Part shown: positions 6,032 to 13,309 of the stretch, piece by piece
How the letters are laid out: every line of letters starts with the position of its first letter
How positions within the stretch are numbered: the first letter of the stretch is position 1
From: Nitrososphaerales archaeon TH526
GTDB taxonomy: Archaea; Thermoproteota; Nitrososphaeria; Nitrososphaerales; Nitrososphaeraceae
Assembly (NCBI GenBank): GCA_014523665.1
Contig: JAATVR010000182.1
Coordinates: forward strand, 1-18,877
Direction of reading: 5' to 3'
Length of the DNA stretch: 18,877 nt
Notes under the pieces: generated by a model
What the model was told of the DNA's origin: nothing
Database searches by the model: none
The model's input: the letters and a program-made list of their open reading frames with translations, nothing else
Translations under genes and position numbers: made by a program

Positions 6032-6060
6032 TACAATTAGTGTACTCACCGCTAATTGTA
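6032..6060. repeat. Perfect 9-bp inverted repeat in the aIF5A/PII gap
   Basis: TACAATTAG (6032-6040) and CTAATTGTA (6052-6060) are exact reverse complements, 11 bases apart, in the 278-base gap between convergent genes. It could be a bidirectional transcript-end hairpin or a protein-binding site. The rest of the gap holds no gene I can support. Confidence 0.6.
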
Positions 6061-6170
6061 AGTTTAATGCTGACCGAAATCGAAGCCTACTGAAACCCGC
6101 ATAGCGTCAATCTGAACATTCAGGTCGAGATGTATCTACTACAGAGCTTCAATCTAATGAAGATGGCTGA

Positions 6171-6515
6171 TCATATAGCCGCTTCACCTCTGGATCTTGA
6201 TCCTATGTCTACCGCATCATCCAGATCGTAAACGAATATTTTTCCTTCCCCTTTGAATCCAGTACTAGAATTCTCTAGAATAGCGTTGAGAATACCTTCA
6301 ACTGCCGAGTCTCGAGCAACGAGAACAAGTGTAGCGTTGAGGTTGAATTCAGGGATGTAGGTGGACGTGCCTCTCCCAGAGTGTAATATCGGACGTGGGT
6401 TCTGACCTCTACCCTTGGATTCGTAATATGTGAGGCCACCCAATCCCATATCCTTTAACGCCAGAAGCACAAGTTCCAAACTTGCATGCGGCATGACTGC
6501 CTCTATCTTCTTCAT
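6171..6515 (-). CDS. PII-like signal protein (GlnB/GlnK family, divergent T-loop)
   Basis: PII proteins are trimeric sensors of ATP/ADP and 2-oxoglutarate that control nitrogen uptake and assimilation partners. The match is in the N-terminal MKKIEAVMPHASLELVLLAL strand-helix and in the C-terminal signature STGFKGEGKIFVYDLDDAV followed by GSRSRGEAAI (canonical TGxxGDGKIFV and RTGExGxxAI). The T-loop (about 33-57) departs from the usual sequence: KGRGQNPRPILHSGRGTS, with no clear tyrosine at the uridylylation position. The Asp of GDGK is Glu. I chose ATG 6515; a TTG at 6527 lies ahead of the transcript start predicted from the TATA box. No ammonium transporter or glutamine synthetase gene adjoins, so the partner is unknown. 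Confidence 0.85.
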   Translation of the reverse strand: MKKIEAVMPHASLELVLLALKDMGLGGLTYYESKGRGQNPRPILHSGRGTSTYIPEFNLNATLVLVARDSAVEGILNAILENSSTGFKGEGKIFVYDLDDAVDIGSRSRGEAAI

Positions 6516-6542
6516 AGGTGAGGTCAATAAGGTAACAATGCC

Positions 6543-6552
6543 CTTTTATTAA
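6543..6552 (-). promoter_or_regulatory. TATA box for the PII-like gene
   Basis: TTTAATAAAA on the minus strand is centred about 32 bases before ATG 6515, which implies a leader of about seven bases and rules against TTG 6527. Confidence 0.5.
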
Positions 6553-6659
6553 AGGATTATGAGATTAAATTATGGGCGGAATTCTTGAAATATCAACCAA
6601 TTTGGAATTATCCATGAATTGTCAGTACCAAATACAAGAGGAGTCTGCAGACTACATAT

Positions 6660-6857
6660 TTGCTTTTTAAAAAAAATAAGTGCGAGGAGTGTGGGAGATC
6701 CTTCAGAAAAATCGAAGAGTTTATGCAGCATCAGCAGGTCGTACATGGGGATGGTCAATCGTATAAATGCAATTCCTGTGGTCAAGAATATTTTGGGATG
6801 GAACAAATGCGAACTCATATCATGAAATTTCATAGCTACCGGAATAAGCGAATGTAG
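6660..6857 (+). CDS. Small double C2H2 zinc-finger protein
   Basis: A 65-residue protein made almost wholly of two C2H2 fingers. Finger 1 is Cys8-Cys11-His24-His29 and finger 2 is Cys37-Cys40-His53-His58; both have C-x2-C-x12-H-x4-H spacing, joined by a short linker. A basic tail (RNKRM) follows. Small two-finger proteins of this sort occur in Nitrososphaeria and are presumed to bind nucleic acid, but targets are not known from sequence. The only usual start codon in frame after the upstream TGA (6615) is TTG 6660, giving MLFKKNKCEECG. A weak TATA-like element near 6628-6641 fits a leaderless transcript. Divergent from the PII-like gene. Confidence 0.88.
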   Translation: MLFKKNKCEECGRSFRKIEEFMQHQQVVHGDGQSYKCNSCGQEYFGMEQMRTHIMKFHSYRNKRM

Positions 6858-6972
6858 TGGTTTTATTACATTTGCAAATAAGCAACTAAAAGAAAATCCC
6901 ACGAATATTCATATAAAGTCAACTTTTGGCAAGTAACAAACAATCAAATATTCGATAGCTTGAATTTGGTTG

Positions 6973-7245
6973 ATGTCCAAAACCTGCATAAAATGTGGGA
7001 AAGATTTTGACGATTCTTCTATCACAGACCAGATATCACAGAAGTATCCTTCATGTCAGGCTTGTTGGTCTGAATGGACCACCTATTCCGTGATGGTAAT
7101 TAACGAACTAAGGCTAGATATGTCACTTCCCGAACATAGGAAGGCGTTACGCAAGCATGAGAGAATGTTCTTTGGATTGGAGAAACCAGAGGAATTACAA
7201 AAGAATCCTGACACCGGGGCACGAGACAACTTATCGCAAGTATAG
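6973..7245 (+). CDS. Zinc-ribbon protein resembling Fe(2+)-trafficking (YggX-like) proteins
   Basis: A 90-residue protein with two CxxC pairs, Cys5/Cys8 and Cys28/Cys31, which should hold a zinc or iron ion. They are followed by CWSEWTTYSVMVINELRLDM and SLPEHRKALRKHERMFFG. This W-x2-W then M-x-I-N then L-D then a helix ending in F-x-G arrangement resembles the extended YggX/Fe(2+)-trafficking-like proteins of some bacteria and archaea. Those are linked to iron handling and oxidative stress, so that role is inference here. ATG 6973 is chosen over an adjoining TTG at 6970. The 3' end overlaps the convergent gene by 15 bases. Confidence 0.72.
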   Translation: MSKTCIKCGKDFDDSSITDQISQKYPSCQACWSEWTTYSVMVINELRLDMSLPEHRKALRKHERMFFGLEKPEELQKNPDTGARDNLSQV

Positions 7246-7698
7246 TGCCGAACGTACCTTTTTGGGCAACGTGAGTATTATCTGTCTACCTCGAGGTTGA
7301 TTAAATAGCGCTTCAAAAAGACAATCTCGAAGGACAATCCTTTGATTTTCTTCCAAAGATAAATACGCTTCAAAAAGACTCGCAAAGTGATCATCTTCGC
7401 ACAAAGACGGATCCTTTTCAAATTTATTTACAAATGCAAGAAATATAGTCGAGATTTCATTGCCTTGCAGCTTTGACACTTCTCCTAGCCAGGTTCGAAT
7501 TACCTTTTTCAAGGAATCCTTTTCTACTAAGGATAGATCGCCCAGTATCGAGTCGATGAAATCTTCTTTCATTTTCGAATCTTTGGCACAGAGATCCTGC
7601 AACCTGCTTCTCATCATCGACTCACGTAAGAATTCAGGAAGCTTCGACAATATTAGAATAATATTCTCTGTATGGTATTGCTGCAATTCATCAGGCAT
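7231..7698 (-). CDS. Unrecognised all-helical protein, 155 residues
   Basis: I do not recognise a family. The sequence is almost wholly helix-forming, with regularly spaced Leu/Ile/Phe and charged residues (for example ENIILILSKLPEFLRES and KEDFIDSILGDLSLVEKDS), no membrane segment and no metal-binding cysteines. It looks like a helical-bundle or adaptor protein. ATG 7698 is supported by a minus-strand TATA-like element at 7727-7738. It is divergent from purA and convergent with the zinc-ribbon gene, overlapping it by 15 bases. Coding sense is preferred over the opposite-strand frame because it spans the whole gap and has promoter spacing that fits. Confidence 0.7.
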   Translation of the reverse strand: MPDELQQYHTENIILILSKLPEFLRESMMRSRLQDLCAKDSKMKEDFIDSILGDLSLVEKDSLKKVIRTWLGEVSKLQGNEISTIFLAFVNKFEKDPSLCEDDHFASLFEAYLSLEENQRIVLRDCLFEALFNQPRGRQIILTLPKKVRSALYLR

Positions 7699-7726
7699 AT
7701 TTTGGTAATTATGAAATATAGATTGT

Positions 7727-7738
7727 CAGATATAAAAT
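7727..7738 (-). promoter_or_regulatory. TATA box for the 7698 gene
   Basis: ATTTTATATCTG on the minus strand is centred about 34 bases before the ATG. It faces the purA TATA box in a compact divergent promoter region. Confidence 0.45.
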
Positions 7739-7756
7739 GATATTTTGACCCATTTG

Positions 7757-7767
7757 CTTAAAATATC
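7757..7767 (+). promoter_or_regulatory. TATA box for purA
   Basis: CTTAAAATATC is centred about 28 bases before ATG 7790, predicting a leaderless mRNA and favouring that ATG over ATG 7781 or TTG 7745. Confidence 0.55.
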
Positions 7768-7789
7768 TGAGATCCTATCTATGAGAAGG

Positions 7790-8791
7790 ATGCCCTGCAC
7801 AGTAATCGTAGGTGGATTCTTTGGTGATGAAGGAAAAGGGAAAATTGTTGCATATTTGGCTATGAAAGATAAAGCCGATATAGCAGTTCGAGGCGGCGTG
7901 GGACCCAACGCGGGGCATACGGTCATGTTCCATGGAAAAGAACACAAAACTAGAATGCTACCAAGTGCGTTGATAAACGATCAAACCAGACTTATGATCG
8001 GTCCAGGAGTTCTAATTAACGTGGAGGTCCTCCTTCAAGAAATCAAAAATTTCAGTACAAGCGATAGGACATTTGTTGACCCTCAGTGTGGCATAATAGA
8101 TAGAATTCACATTGACAATGATGCCTCCGATCCAAATCTAAAAAAGATAGGAACTACTGAAACGGGAACAGGGCCTGCAAACGCTGACAGAGCTTTGCGC
8201 AGAGCTACTCTTGCAAGGGATTCAATCGAGCTATCAGAATATTTACAAGACATATCTAATACCGTGAACTGTTCAATAGATAGTGATGAGACCGTTCTAG
8301 TTGAAGGTACGCAAGGCACTTTCCTTTCTCTTTACCATGGAACCTATCCTTACGTGACCTCAAAGGATGTGACGGCATCTGCTATTTGTTCTGATGTTGG
8401 AATTGGACCAAAAAAAGTCAACGATGTATTGGTAGTGTACAAGGCATATGTCACAAGAGTGGGATCAGGTCCCCTCGAAGGGGAACTGGAACAAGAAGAA
8501 ACCACATCAAAAGGATGGACTGAATTTGGTAGCGTAACGGGACGGTTGAGAAGAGCTTCACCATTTAATTTTGAGTTGGCCAGGCGTTCGGTGATGTTGA
8601 ACAGCGCGACACAGGTAGCCCTAACAAAACTAGATGTTGTTTTTCCTTCTGACTTCGGGAAAAGGGAGTTCAGTTCTCTGTCCGGTGAGGCTAAAAAGTT
8701 TGTTAAAAAGATAGAGGAAGAGATATGTCTAAAAGTTGCAATAATTGGAACCGGGCAAGAATTGGAAGACATAATAGATCTCAGATACTAG
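7790..8791 (+). CDS. purA: Adenylosuccinate synthetase (short archaeal form)
   Basis: Joins IMP and aspartate with GTP to make adenylosuccinate, the first committed step to AMP. Motifs: VIVGGFFGDEGKGKI with the P-loop-like GDEGKGK (12-18) and catalytic Asp13, GPNAGHTV with catalytic His43, the TTETGTGPANADRALR loop, EGTQG, YPYVTSKDVTA, VTGRLRRASPFN, and the guanine-recognition TKLD near the C-terminus. At 333 residues it matches the compact archaeal form, shorter than the roughly 430-residue bacterial enzymes. MPCTVIVGG at ATG 7790 is the natural N-terminus. It is transcribed alone; a 381-base gap follows. Feedback control cannot be read from the sequence. Confidence 0.96.
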   Translation: MPCTVIVGGFFGDEGKGKIVAYLAMKDKADIAVRGGVGPNAGHTVMFHGKEHKTRMLPSALINDQTRLMIGPGVLINVEVLLQEIKNFSTSDRTFVDPQCGIIDRIHIDNDASDPNLKKIGTTETGTGPANADRALRRATLARDSIELSEYLQDISNTVNCSIDSDETVLVEGTQGTFLSLYHGTYPYVTSKDVTASAICSDVGIGPKKVNDVLVVYKAYVTRVGSGPLEGELEQEETTSKGWTEFGSVTGRLRRASPFNFELARRSVMLNSATQVALTKLDVVFPSDFGKREFSSLSGEAKKFVKKIEEEICLKVAIIGTGQELEDIIDLRY

Positions 8792-9172
8792 TTCATTCTA
8801 AATCTAGCCGGAGCTAATCTCAAGTGTCCATTATTGGGGGGCCAGGCTCCCGGGGTTTTCAAGATTTGCCTGATGAATTTGTGTTGTAATCTCGTATCTC
8901 GCAAGTGATCTTTTTCAGGACAGCTATATCGTCATGCAGATCTGGCAATGATTTATTGGAATGAGAGGAGACGTTTAATACTCATAACATTTCTAACATT
9001 TTCATCCTCGGATCAGCAGATAATACCCTATGTCCTAAATTTCGTCGTGTCATTTTGTCGAAAGGCAGCTTGTTCGAATAACTAGAGCCAAACTCTTTTG
9101 TCAATTTCAATCAAGCATAGAAGCATCGTATTTCTTTTCACATGCTTTTAATAGGATCTCCGACGAATCTAT
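8792..9172. other. 381-base gene-free gap after purA
   Basis: No frame longer than about 25 codons with a believable start, and no tRNA, SRP RNA or RNase P RNA signature, was seen. Near its left end, at 8836-8851, a GC-rich hairpin stands out (GGGGG paired with CTCCC around GCCAGG, one G-T pair), followed by GGGG then TTTT; it may mark the purA transcript end. The right end carries the promoter of the 9173 gene. The middle is plain AT-rich DNA with a TATA-like GTTTAATAC near 8971. Confidence 0.5.
9145..9154 (+). promoter_or_regulatory. TATA box for the 9173-pyrF pair
   Basis: CTTTTAATAG is centred about 24 bases before TTG 9173, consistent with a leaderless transcript for the two-gene unit. 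Confidence 0.5.
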
Positions 9173-9877
9173 TTGAAATTGCGGATAAAATCACCATGGT
9201 ATGTTGAGCTTTCTGGGTTGAGGGACTTTGGCAGGCTTGTTTGTGCTTTGGAACGTGTACCCCTTCCGTCCTTTGCCCTTTCATTGAATGGAGCTCCAGC
9301 CTTTGCAGTTCAAGTCGATTTCGTAAATGGGAGACCTGTCATTTTCTTTGTCAAAAATGAGTTTGGTAGAGTCGGAGAGTATTTAGCCTACCGAATTGTA
9401 GGCGAAATGGAAGAGGTAACCTTAGTCGACTATGTATCAAATCCCACTTTTGTCTATTCTCCTATCGTAAAGATCGATAGATCCCCAAAAAGCTTTTCGA
9501 GATCAAGCAAGGTCAATTCTATTTTCGAGTATATTGCCATCAGACTAGTGGATCTTTCAAGTTTGGCCAAAGTGTGCGCCTACAAGACAATCTATGAAGA
9601 GCCCCCTTTGCCCTTGTTGGTATTTGAACAAAAAATCGAAAATCAGATAAAGTATATCATAGGAGCGCCTATGAACGTAAGTGAGAGCGACACCATTTCT
9701 TATTTCTATTATGTGGTTCTGGATGATTGTCCAGCGGCATCTTTCCTAAGATATTCAAGCCAGAAATCAGAAGCTACCTCGTTTTACAATAGGATTGATG
9801 AGCATGGATATATATATCTCAAGTTGATACGACTTGCGAAACCGCACCCATTAGTGAGATCACTTGAGTTCAGGTGA
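9173..9877 (+). CDS. Unrecognised protein translationally coupled to pyrF
   Basis: A 234-residue soluble protein I cannot assign. It is rich in beta-strand-like hydrophobic runs (FALSLNGAPAFAVQVDFV, GRPVIFFVKNEFGRVGEYL, IKYIIGAPMNV, ISYFYYVVLDD) and has many aromatics. No CxxC pattern, P-loop, signal peptide or membrane segment is visible. The start is TTG at the predicted transcript start. Its last 14 bases overlap the start of pyrF, so the two proteins are made from one mRNA and may be needed together. That hints at a link to pyrimidine metabolism, but this is inference only. Confidence 0.72.
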   Translation: MKLRIKSPWYVELSGLRDFGRLVCALERVPLPSFALSLNGAPAFAVQVDFVNGRPVIFFVKNEFGRVGEYLAYRIVGEMEEVTLVDYVSNPTFVYSPIVKIDRSPKSFSRSSKVNSIFEYIAIRLVDLSSLAKVCAYKTIYEEPPLPLLVFEQKIENQIKYIIGAPMNVSESDTISYFYYVVLDDCPAASFLRYSSQKSEATSFYNRIDEHGYIYLKLIRLAKPHPLVRSLEFR

Positions 9878-10625
9878 TGATTTCTCTTCTCGAATTTGGA
9901 AATCTTCCAAGAGAAAGAAAAGCAACATTATTTTGGCCCTCGATCCCATCCGAAAAAATGACTTGACCAAATATCTGTATGAAACTATCGGGCTCCTCGA
10001 AGCTGGCATTTGCGCTATCAAATTTAACCTTCACGTAATCATACCTCTAAGCCAAAATGAAATATCCAGGATTATTCAAATGTGCCATTCATATGGCATA
10101 CAAGTTATAGCTGACATTAAGCTGAATGATATTCCTTCTACCAATGAGACAGCCCTAGAATATCTAATTGACGAGGGTTTTGACGCAGTAATAGCCAATC
10201 CCATTATCGGTAGATTGGAGACAATTAATTTAGCGAAAAAAGCCCACTCCTTAGGAGCCGGGATTTTGGCGATAGTCTACATGAGCCATCCTGGCGCTTC
10301 TCAAACATATGGAATGCAGGTTTGTGATAAAACTGAAAAGGATGAAAATAGAAAAGTGCCGCTATATAGAATACTTTTACGGTATGCAAAAGAGGCAAGC
10401 GTAGATGGAATAGTAGTAGGAGCTACGAAGCCCAATATCATAAAGGAAATCGTATCAGCAAAGCCAGCACCGATTTTTTCTCCCGGTATAGGGCTGCAGG
10501 GTGGGAGTATATCGGAAGCCTCGAAGTATGGGGCAGATTATTTCATCGTTGGCAGAAGCATAATCCAGAGTGCTGAGCCATTGAAGCTATTGGGTTTGCT
10601 TAATGATAGGGTAAGAAATCGTTAG
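9864..10625 (+). CDS. pyrF: Orotidine 5'-phosphate decarboxylase
   Basis: Converts OMP to UMP, the last step of de novo pyrimidine synthesis. The TIM-barrel family motifs are ILALDP (23-28), Lys53 in AIKFNLHVI, the catalytic D-x-K-x2-D in IADIKLNDIPST (Asp84, Lys86, Asp89), GIVVGAT, SPGIGLQGG, and the phosphate-binding DYFIVGRSI near the C-terminus. Length of 253 is somewhat above the usual 210-230, partly through a basic N-terminal stretch of about 20 residues. The only usual start before the first strand is TTG 9864, inside the upstream gene, which indicates translational coupling. Convergent with the Nudix gene, eight bases apart. Confidence 0.94.
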   Translation: MSSGDDFSSRIWKSSKRKKSNIILALDPIRKNDLTKYLYETIGLLEAGICAIKFNLHVIIPLSQNEISRIIQMCHSYGIQVIADIKLNDIPSTNETALEYLIDEGFDAVIANPIIGRLETINLAKKAHSLGAGILAIVYMSHPGASQTYGMQVCDKTEKDENRKVPLYRILLRYAKEASVDGIVVGATKPNIIKEIVSAKPAPIFSPGIGLQGGSISEASKYGADYFIVGRSIIQSAEPLKLLGLLNDRVRNR

Positions 10626-10633
10626 GACCATGA

Positions 10634-11062
10634 TCATATTGTCTGTCTGTCCTTGAGAAATTCGTTCGCTGAAATGAGAATTTCTTTTGCCGATCGGTAT
10701 GTCAGAGTCGTTAAAGCTGAAAGATAGTCGGCCCACAGAAAATCCTGATGTTCATTTGAGAGTATAACACTTCTGGTTGGTGTTTGGGCAAGGTAGAAAG
10801 TGACATTCTTTCGTACTAGGCCCCCATCTCGTTTATAACTATAAAATATCGGTTGGACGAATCCTTCTGCGAATCTTATGTCTGTAATCCCAGTCTCCTC
10901 GAAGATTTCCCTTTTGACAGTTTCTACTTCCGTCTCTCCTGCTTCCACATTTCCTTTTGGAAAATCCCAATGGCCTGAAGCATAGTGTAGCAACAAGAAC
11001 TTAGTTTCATCATTTACGAAGTGTCCATAAAGAACCGCTCCTGCTGAATGCTCCTTGATCAT
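10634..11062 (-). CDS. Nudix hydrolase, Ap4A-hydrolase-like
   Basis: Hydrolyses a nucleoside diphosphate linked to another group. The full Nudix box runs from Gly37 to Ile59 (Gly37, Glu43, then REIFEETGI), preceded by HWDFPKGNVEAGE. The resemblance to diadenosine tetraphosphatase-type Nudix proteins comes from WDFPKG, the EHQDFLWADYLSAL C-terminal segment and the 142-residue size; the true substrate could be another dinucleotide or damaged nucleotide. ATG start. It is the last of a minus-strand run (DUF373, cis-prenyltransferase, Nudix), but a 182-base gap and a TATA-like element near 11231-11243 suggest it may have its own promoter. Confidence 0.9.
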   Translation of the reverse strand: MIKEHSAGAVLYGHFVNDETKFLLLHYASGHWDFPKGNVEAGETEVETVKREIFEETGITDIRFAEGFVQPIFYSYKRDGGLVRKNVTFYLAQTPTRSVILSNEHQDFLWADYLSALTTLTYRSAKEILISANEFLKDRQTI

Positions 11063-11084
11063 TTTTTCAGAACGTTATTGCACA

Positions 11085-11219
11085 TCAAACAACCAGTCTC
11101 AGCCTGTAAACGTGACTTTGATTATTACACCAATGGAGCAATTTCATCCTATGTCTACGATAACCTTTATTGGGTAACTCGGGGCCACACTGGTGTTCGA
11201 GTATCTGATCGTATCCCAC
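11085..11219 (-). CDS. Possible small cysteine/histidine-rich ORF (44 residues)
   Basis: A GTG-started frame in the 182-base gap upstream of the Nudix gene. It encodes CGPELPNKGYRRHRMKLLHW followed by Cys, spacing that could bind a metal ion. A minus-strand TATA-like AAATTAAATTATT at 11231-11243 is placed for a leaderless start. There is no homologue I recognise, and the frame continues upstream without a stop into the cis-prenyltransferase gene, so it may be chance. Confidence 0.25.
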   Translation of the reverse strand: MGYDQILEHQCGPELPNKGYRRHRMKLLHWCNNQSHVYRLRLVV

Positions 11220-11244
11220 AGCACGATCCAAATAATTTAATTTC

Positions 11245-12054
11245 TTAAAGCCCATATTTTCTTACTCTGTTCTGATAAATTCTTATTGCTCTCATAAAGT
11301 CAATTTTCCTAAATTGAGGCCAGAAAACATCCATGAATACAATCTCGCTATAGGCGCTCTGCCATAATAGAAAGCCGCTGAGACGCTTTTCCCCTGATGT
11401 ACGTAGAACCAGATCAGGCTCCGGTTGTGGTAGATGAGAAGTATAGAGACAGGATTCGATGGTTTTCTCGTTGATATCCTCCACCCTAATATCGCCAGCG
11501 ACGGCCATTCCAGCGATTCGCCTAATTGCGTCAACAAGTTCCTTTTGCCCACCATAAGCCACTGCTATATTCAAGAACATCGAGTCATACTCAGAGGTTG
11601 CTTTTTCTAACTCGCATAGTATCTTTTGTAGCTTAGGAGGCACTAATTCTACGTTTCCTATAGCCTTTATCTTCATCTTTCTTTTATGAATACGCGAGTC
11701 GTTGTAAAGCCTTTGCAATTTCAAACACAGGAGGTCGTAAATGTTATTTACCTCTTCATCATTTCTACTGAGGTTTTCAGTGGAGAGTATATAGAGGGTC
11801 GTAATTCGAATTCCAATATCATGGATCCAGTTGAGAAGCTCTTCAGCCTTATCCGCACCCACAAAATGTCCTTCATCAGCATTTAGGAGATTTAATCTCG
11901 CCCACCGCCTATTTCCGTCTAGAATAATTGCAACGTGATTTGGTAACGGATTGTGCAGAATGTGTGATTGGAGTTTCCTCTCATAATATTGATATAACCC
12001 ACTCAGTTGTAGAAGAGTCTCAGCAAATGCCTTCCCGTTCTCAATTGTCTGCAT
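11245..12054 (-). CDS. uppS: cis-Prenyltransferase (undecaprenyl diphosphate synthase family)
   Basis: Adds isopentenyl units in cis to build long polyprenyl diphosphates. In archaea these become dolichol-type lipid carriers for glycosylation. The family motifs are complete: HVAIILDGNRRWA with catalytic Asp46, LYILSTENLSR (88-97), LNIAVAYGGQKELVDAI (161-177), and the substrate-binding DLVLRTSGEKRLSGFLLWQS (214-233) followed by AYSEIVF. The length of 269 is typical. The N-terminal 38 residues precede the core and may contact the membrane. ATG start, 73 bases after DUF373 on the same strand. The GT2 gene in this window could use such a carrier, but they are 7 kb apart. Confidence 0.94.
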   Translation of the reverse strand: MQTIENGKAFAETLLQLSGLYQYYERKLQSHILHNPLPNHVAIILDGNRRWARLNLLNADEGHFVGADKAEELLNWIHDIGIRITTLYILSTENLSRNDEEVNNIYDLLCLKLQRLYNDSRIHKRKMKIKAIGNVELVPPKLQKILCELEKATSEYDSMFLNIAVAYGGQKELVDAIRRIAGMAVAGDIRVEDINEKTIESCLYTSHLPQPEPDLVLRTSGEKRLSGFLLWQSAYSEIVFMDVFWPQFRKIDFMRAIRIYQNRVRKYGL

Positions 12055-12127
12055 GGGGGTCTATCCAAATTAGCGAAAGCCTCATCTGCGATTTTATTGT
12101 TTGGGACCTAATTTAGGACTATTTGGC

Positions 12128-13309
12128 TCAGTGCTTTAGGACCTCTCCGCCTTTTCTATTTCTAAAGTACTGAAACAAGAATGTAGCTGCTACGAGCGTA
12201 ACTGCCAACCCAATCAGGATAGATGATATTAGACTAAAGGGATTTGCTCTCTCGGTAAGAATTGAAGTGAACTGAAGGACTGGTATGTAAAGCAACGCTA
12301 GGACTACTAGTCTGAGGATATCTGACATGGCCTTAATACTGCCTTTGAACCAGTTGCTAAGCAGCGAACCTACAAATATAGTAGCAATGCCTATCCACAG
12401 CAGCGTAATTATACCTTGGATAAAAGAACCAACTATCATTCTATTAGTAATAATTGAGGTGATGCCGGTGTCCGGTTCAATGAGATTAGAGGGAACACTT
12501 GAAAATCCATTGACTATCGCAACTAGTATTATGAGTATCCCTGAAAAAACCGAAAATATTCTGATGAAACCCGAAGGTGTAGGCCTACCTAACGATCCGA
12601 TTGCTTTATCTAAATCAAAGGCTCGCATGATAAAGGCAATACCAAGTATGCTCAAAGCAAGAGCAACTGCCTCTTTAGTAAGTCCGAAAACAGTTGCGAT
12701 ACCTGTCGCCACCAAAAGAGCTCCAGGAACGCCCAAAAAGAATTTGGAATACCGTGGATCATAGACTAGCATTTTTACGTATCTGCCTAGGACTGCGTAT
12801 GAATATTCCACACTTCTACTATGCTTAATTATTATTCGTTGAAGTGAAATAATAGGCACTAGGGTTTGCAAAACAGGGACTACAGCTTCATCGTCTTCTC
12901 CGTCTGATACCAAAACTACTGCGTCTGCCTGGTAAGAATTGATAATCAGTTGAACTTCTGAATAGATTTTTTCATCAGCCTCTATACCCCTCTCATATCT
13001 TCCAGCTACGAGAGCAACTTCAGCATTATGTCCTTTAGAAATTAACTCCTCATAAGTTTTCACTGCTCCAAAGATTGCATTCGCATCCGGATCTTCAGGA
13101 TCTTCGATGGCCAGCCGTATTCCTGCATTTATGCATGAACTTCGTCCAACAATCGGCGTCGCCAGTCCTCCCTTAGATCCTATATCGTCATCTCTATCAA
13201 CGCAGAGGACAAGAATCTTGTTATGTGATGCAGGTTTCTTTATAATTTCCTCTGAAGATGAAAACAGACTCTTTCGATATCCTTTACTCTTCCCGATTAC
13301 ATCTGGCAT
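12128..13309 (-). CDS. DUF373 family membrane protein
   Basis: An archaeal DUF373 (PF04123-like) protein of 393 residues. The soluble N-terminal half (about 30-185) has LVLCVDRDDDIGSKGGLATP, GRSSCINAG, the acidic DPEDPDANAIF, an EVALVAGRYERG segment and AVVLVSDGEDDEAVVP; these conserved acidic clusters suggest metal or nucleotide binding but no activity is known to me. The C-terminal half has about six membrane spans (roughly 190-210, 213-231, 248-269, 291-317, 331-350, 357-382) and a basic tail. ATG start; a TATA-like AGATTAATTAGG lies at 13347-13358. It is followed 73 bases later by the cis-prenyltransferase, a neighbour that hints at a role in lipid carrier metabolism. Confidence 0.9.
   Translation of the reverse strand: MPDVIGKSKGYRKSLFSSSEEIIKKPASHNKILVLCVDRDDDIGSKGGLATPIVGRSSCINAGIRLAIEDPEDPDANAIFGAVKTYEELISKGHNAEVALVAGRYERGIEADEKIYSEVQLIINSYQADAVVLVSDGEDDEAVVPVLQTLVPIISLQRIIIKHSRSVEYSYAVLGRYVKMLVYDPRYSKFFLGVPGALLVATGIATVFGLTKEAVALALSILGIAFIMRAFDLDKAIGSLGRPTPSGFIRIFSVFSGILIILVAIVNGFSSVPSNLIEPDTGITSIITNRMIVGSFIQGIITLLWIGIATIFVGSLLSNWFKGSIKAMSDILRLVVLALLYIPVLQFTSILTERANPFSLISSILIGLAVTLVAATFLFQYFRNRKGGEVLKH

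Noticed and set aside
6040..6049. GTGTACTCAC also present at 16210-16219
   Set aside because: A shared 10-11-mer is expected many times by chance in a window of this size, and the two contexts are unrelated.
6570..6902. 110-residue minus-strand frame
   Set aside because: It lies antisense to the double zinc-finger gene, whose eight metal ligands are perfectly spaced; the reverse frame shows no family features.
8792..9172. Possible SRP RNA, RNase P RNA or C/D box RNA in the largest gap
   Set aside because: No SRP S-domain motif, no RNase P conserved regions, and only weak, incomplete C and D box look-alikes were seen.
11185..11205. T-arm-like sequence with TTCGAGT
   Set aside because: The flanking bases do not pair to make a T-stem, and no acceptor, D-arm or anticodon arm can be drawn around it.
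11048..11248. 66-residue plus-strand frame between the Nudix and cis-prenyltransferase genes
   Set aside because: It overlaps the Nudix start, lacks a visible promoter, and has no recognisable motif; the opposite-strand small frame has slightly better support.
12327..12764. 145-residue plus-strand frame
   Set aside because: It is antisense to the membrane half of DUF373, where hydrophobic codons leave the reverse strand open.
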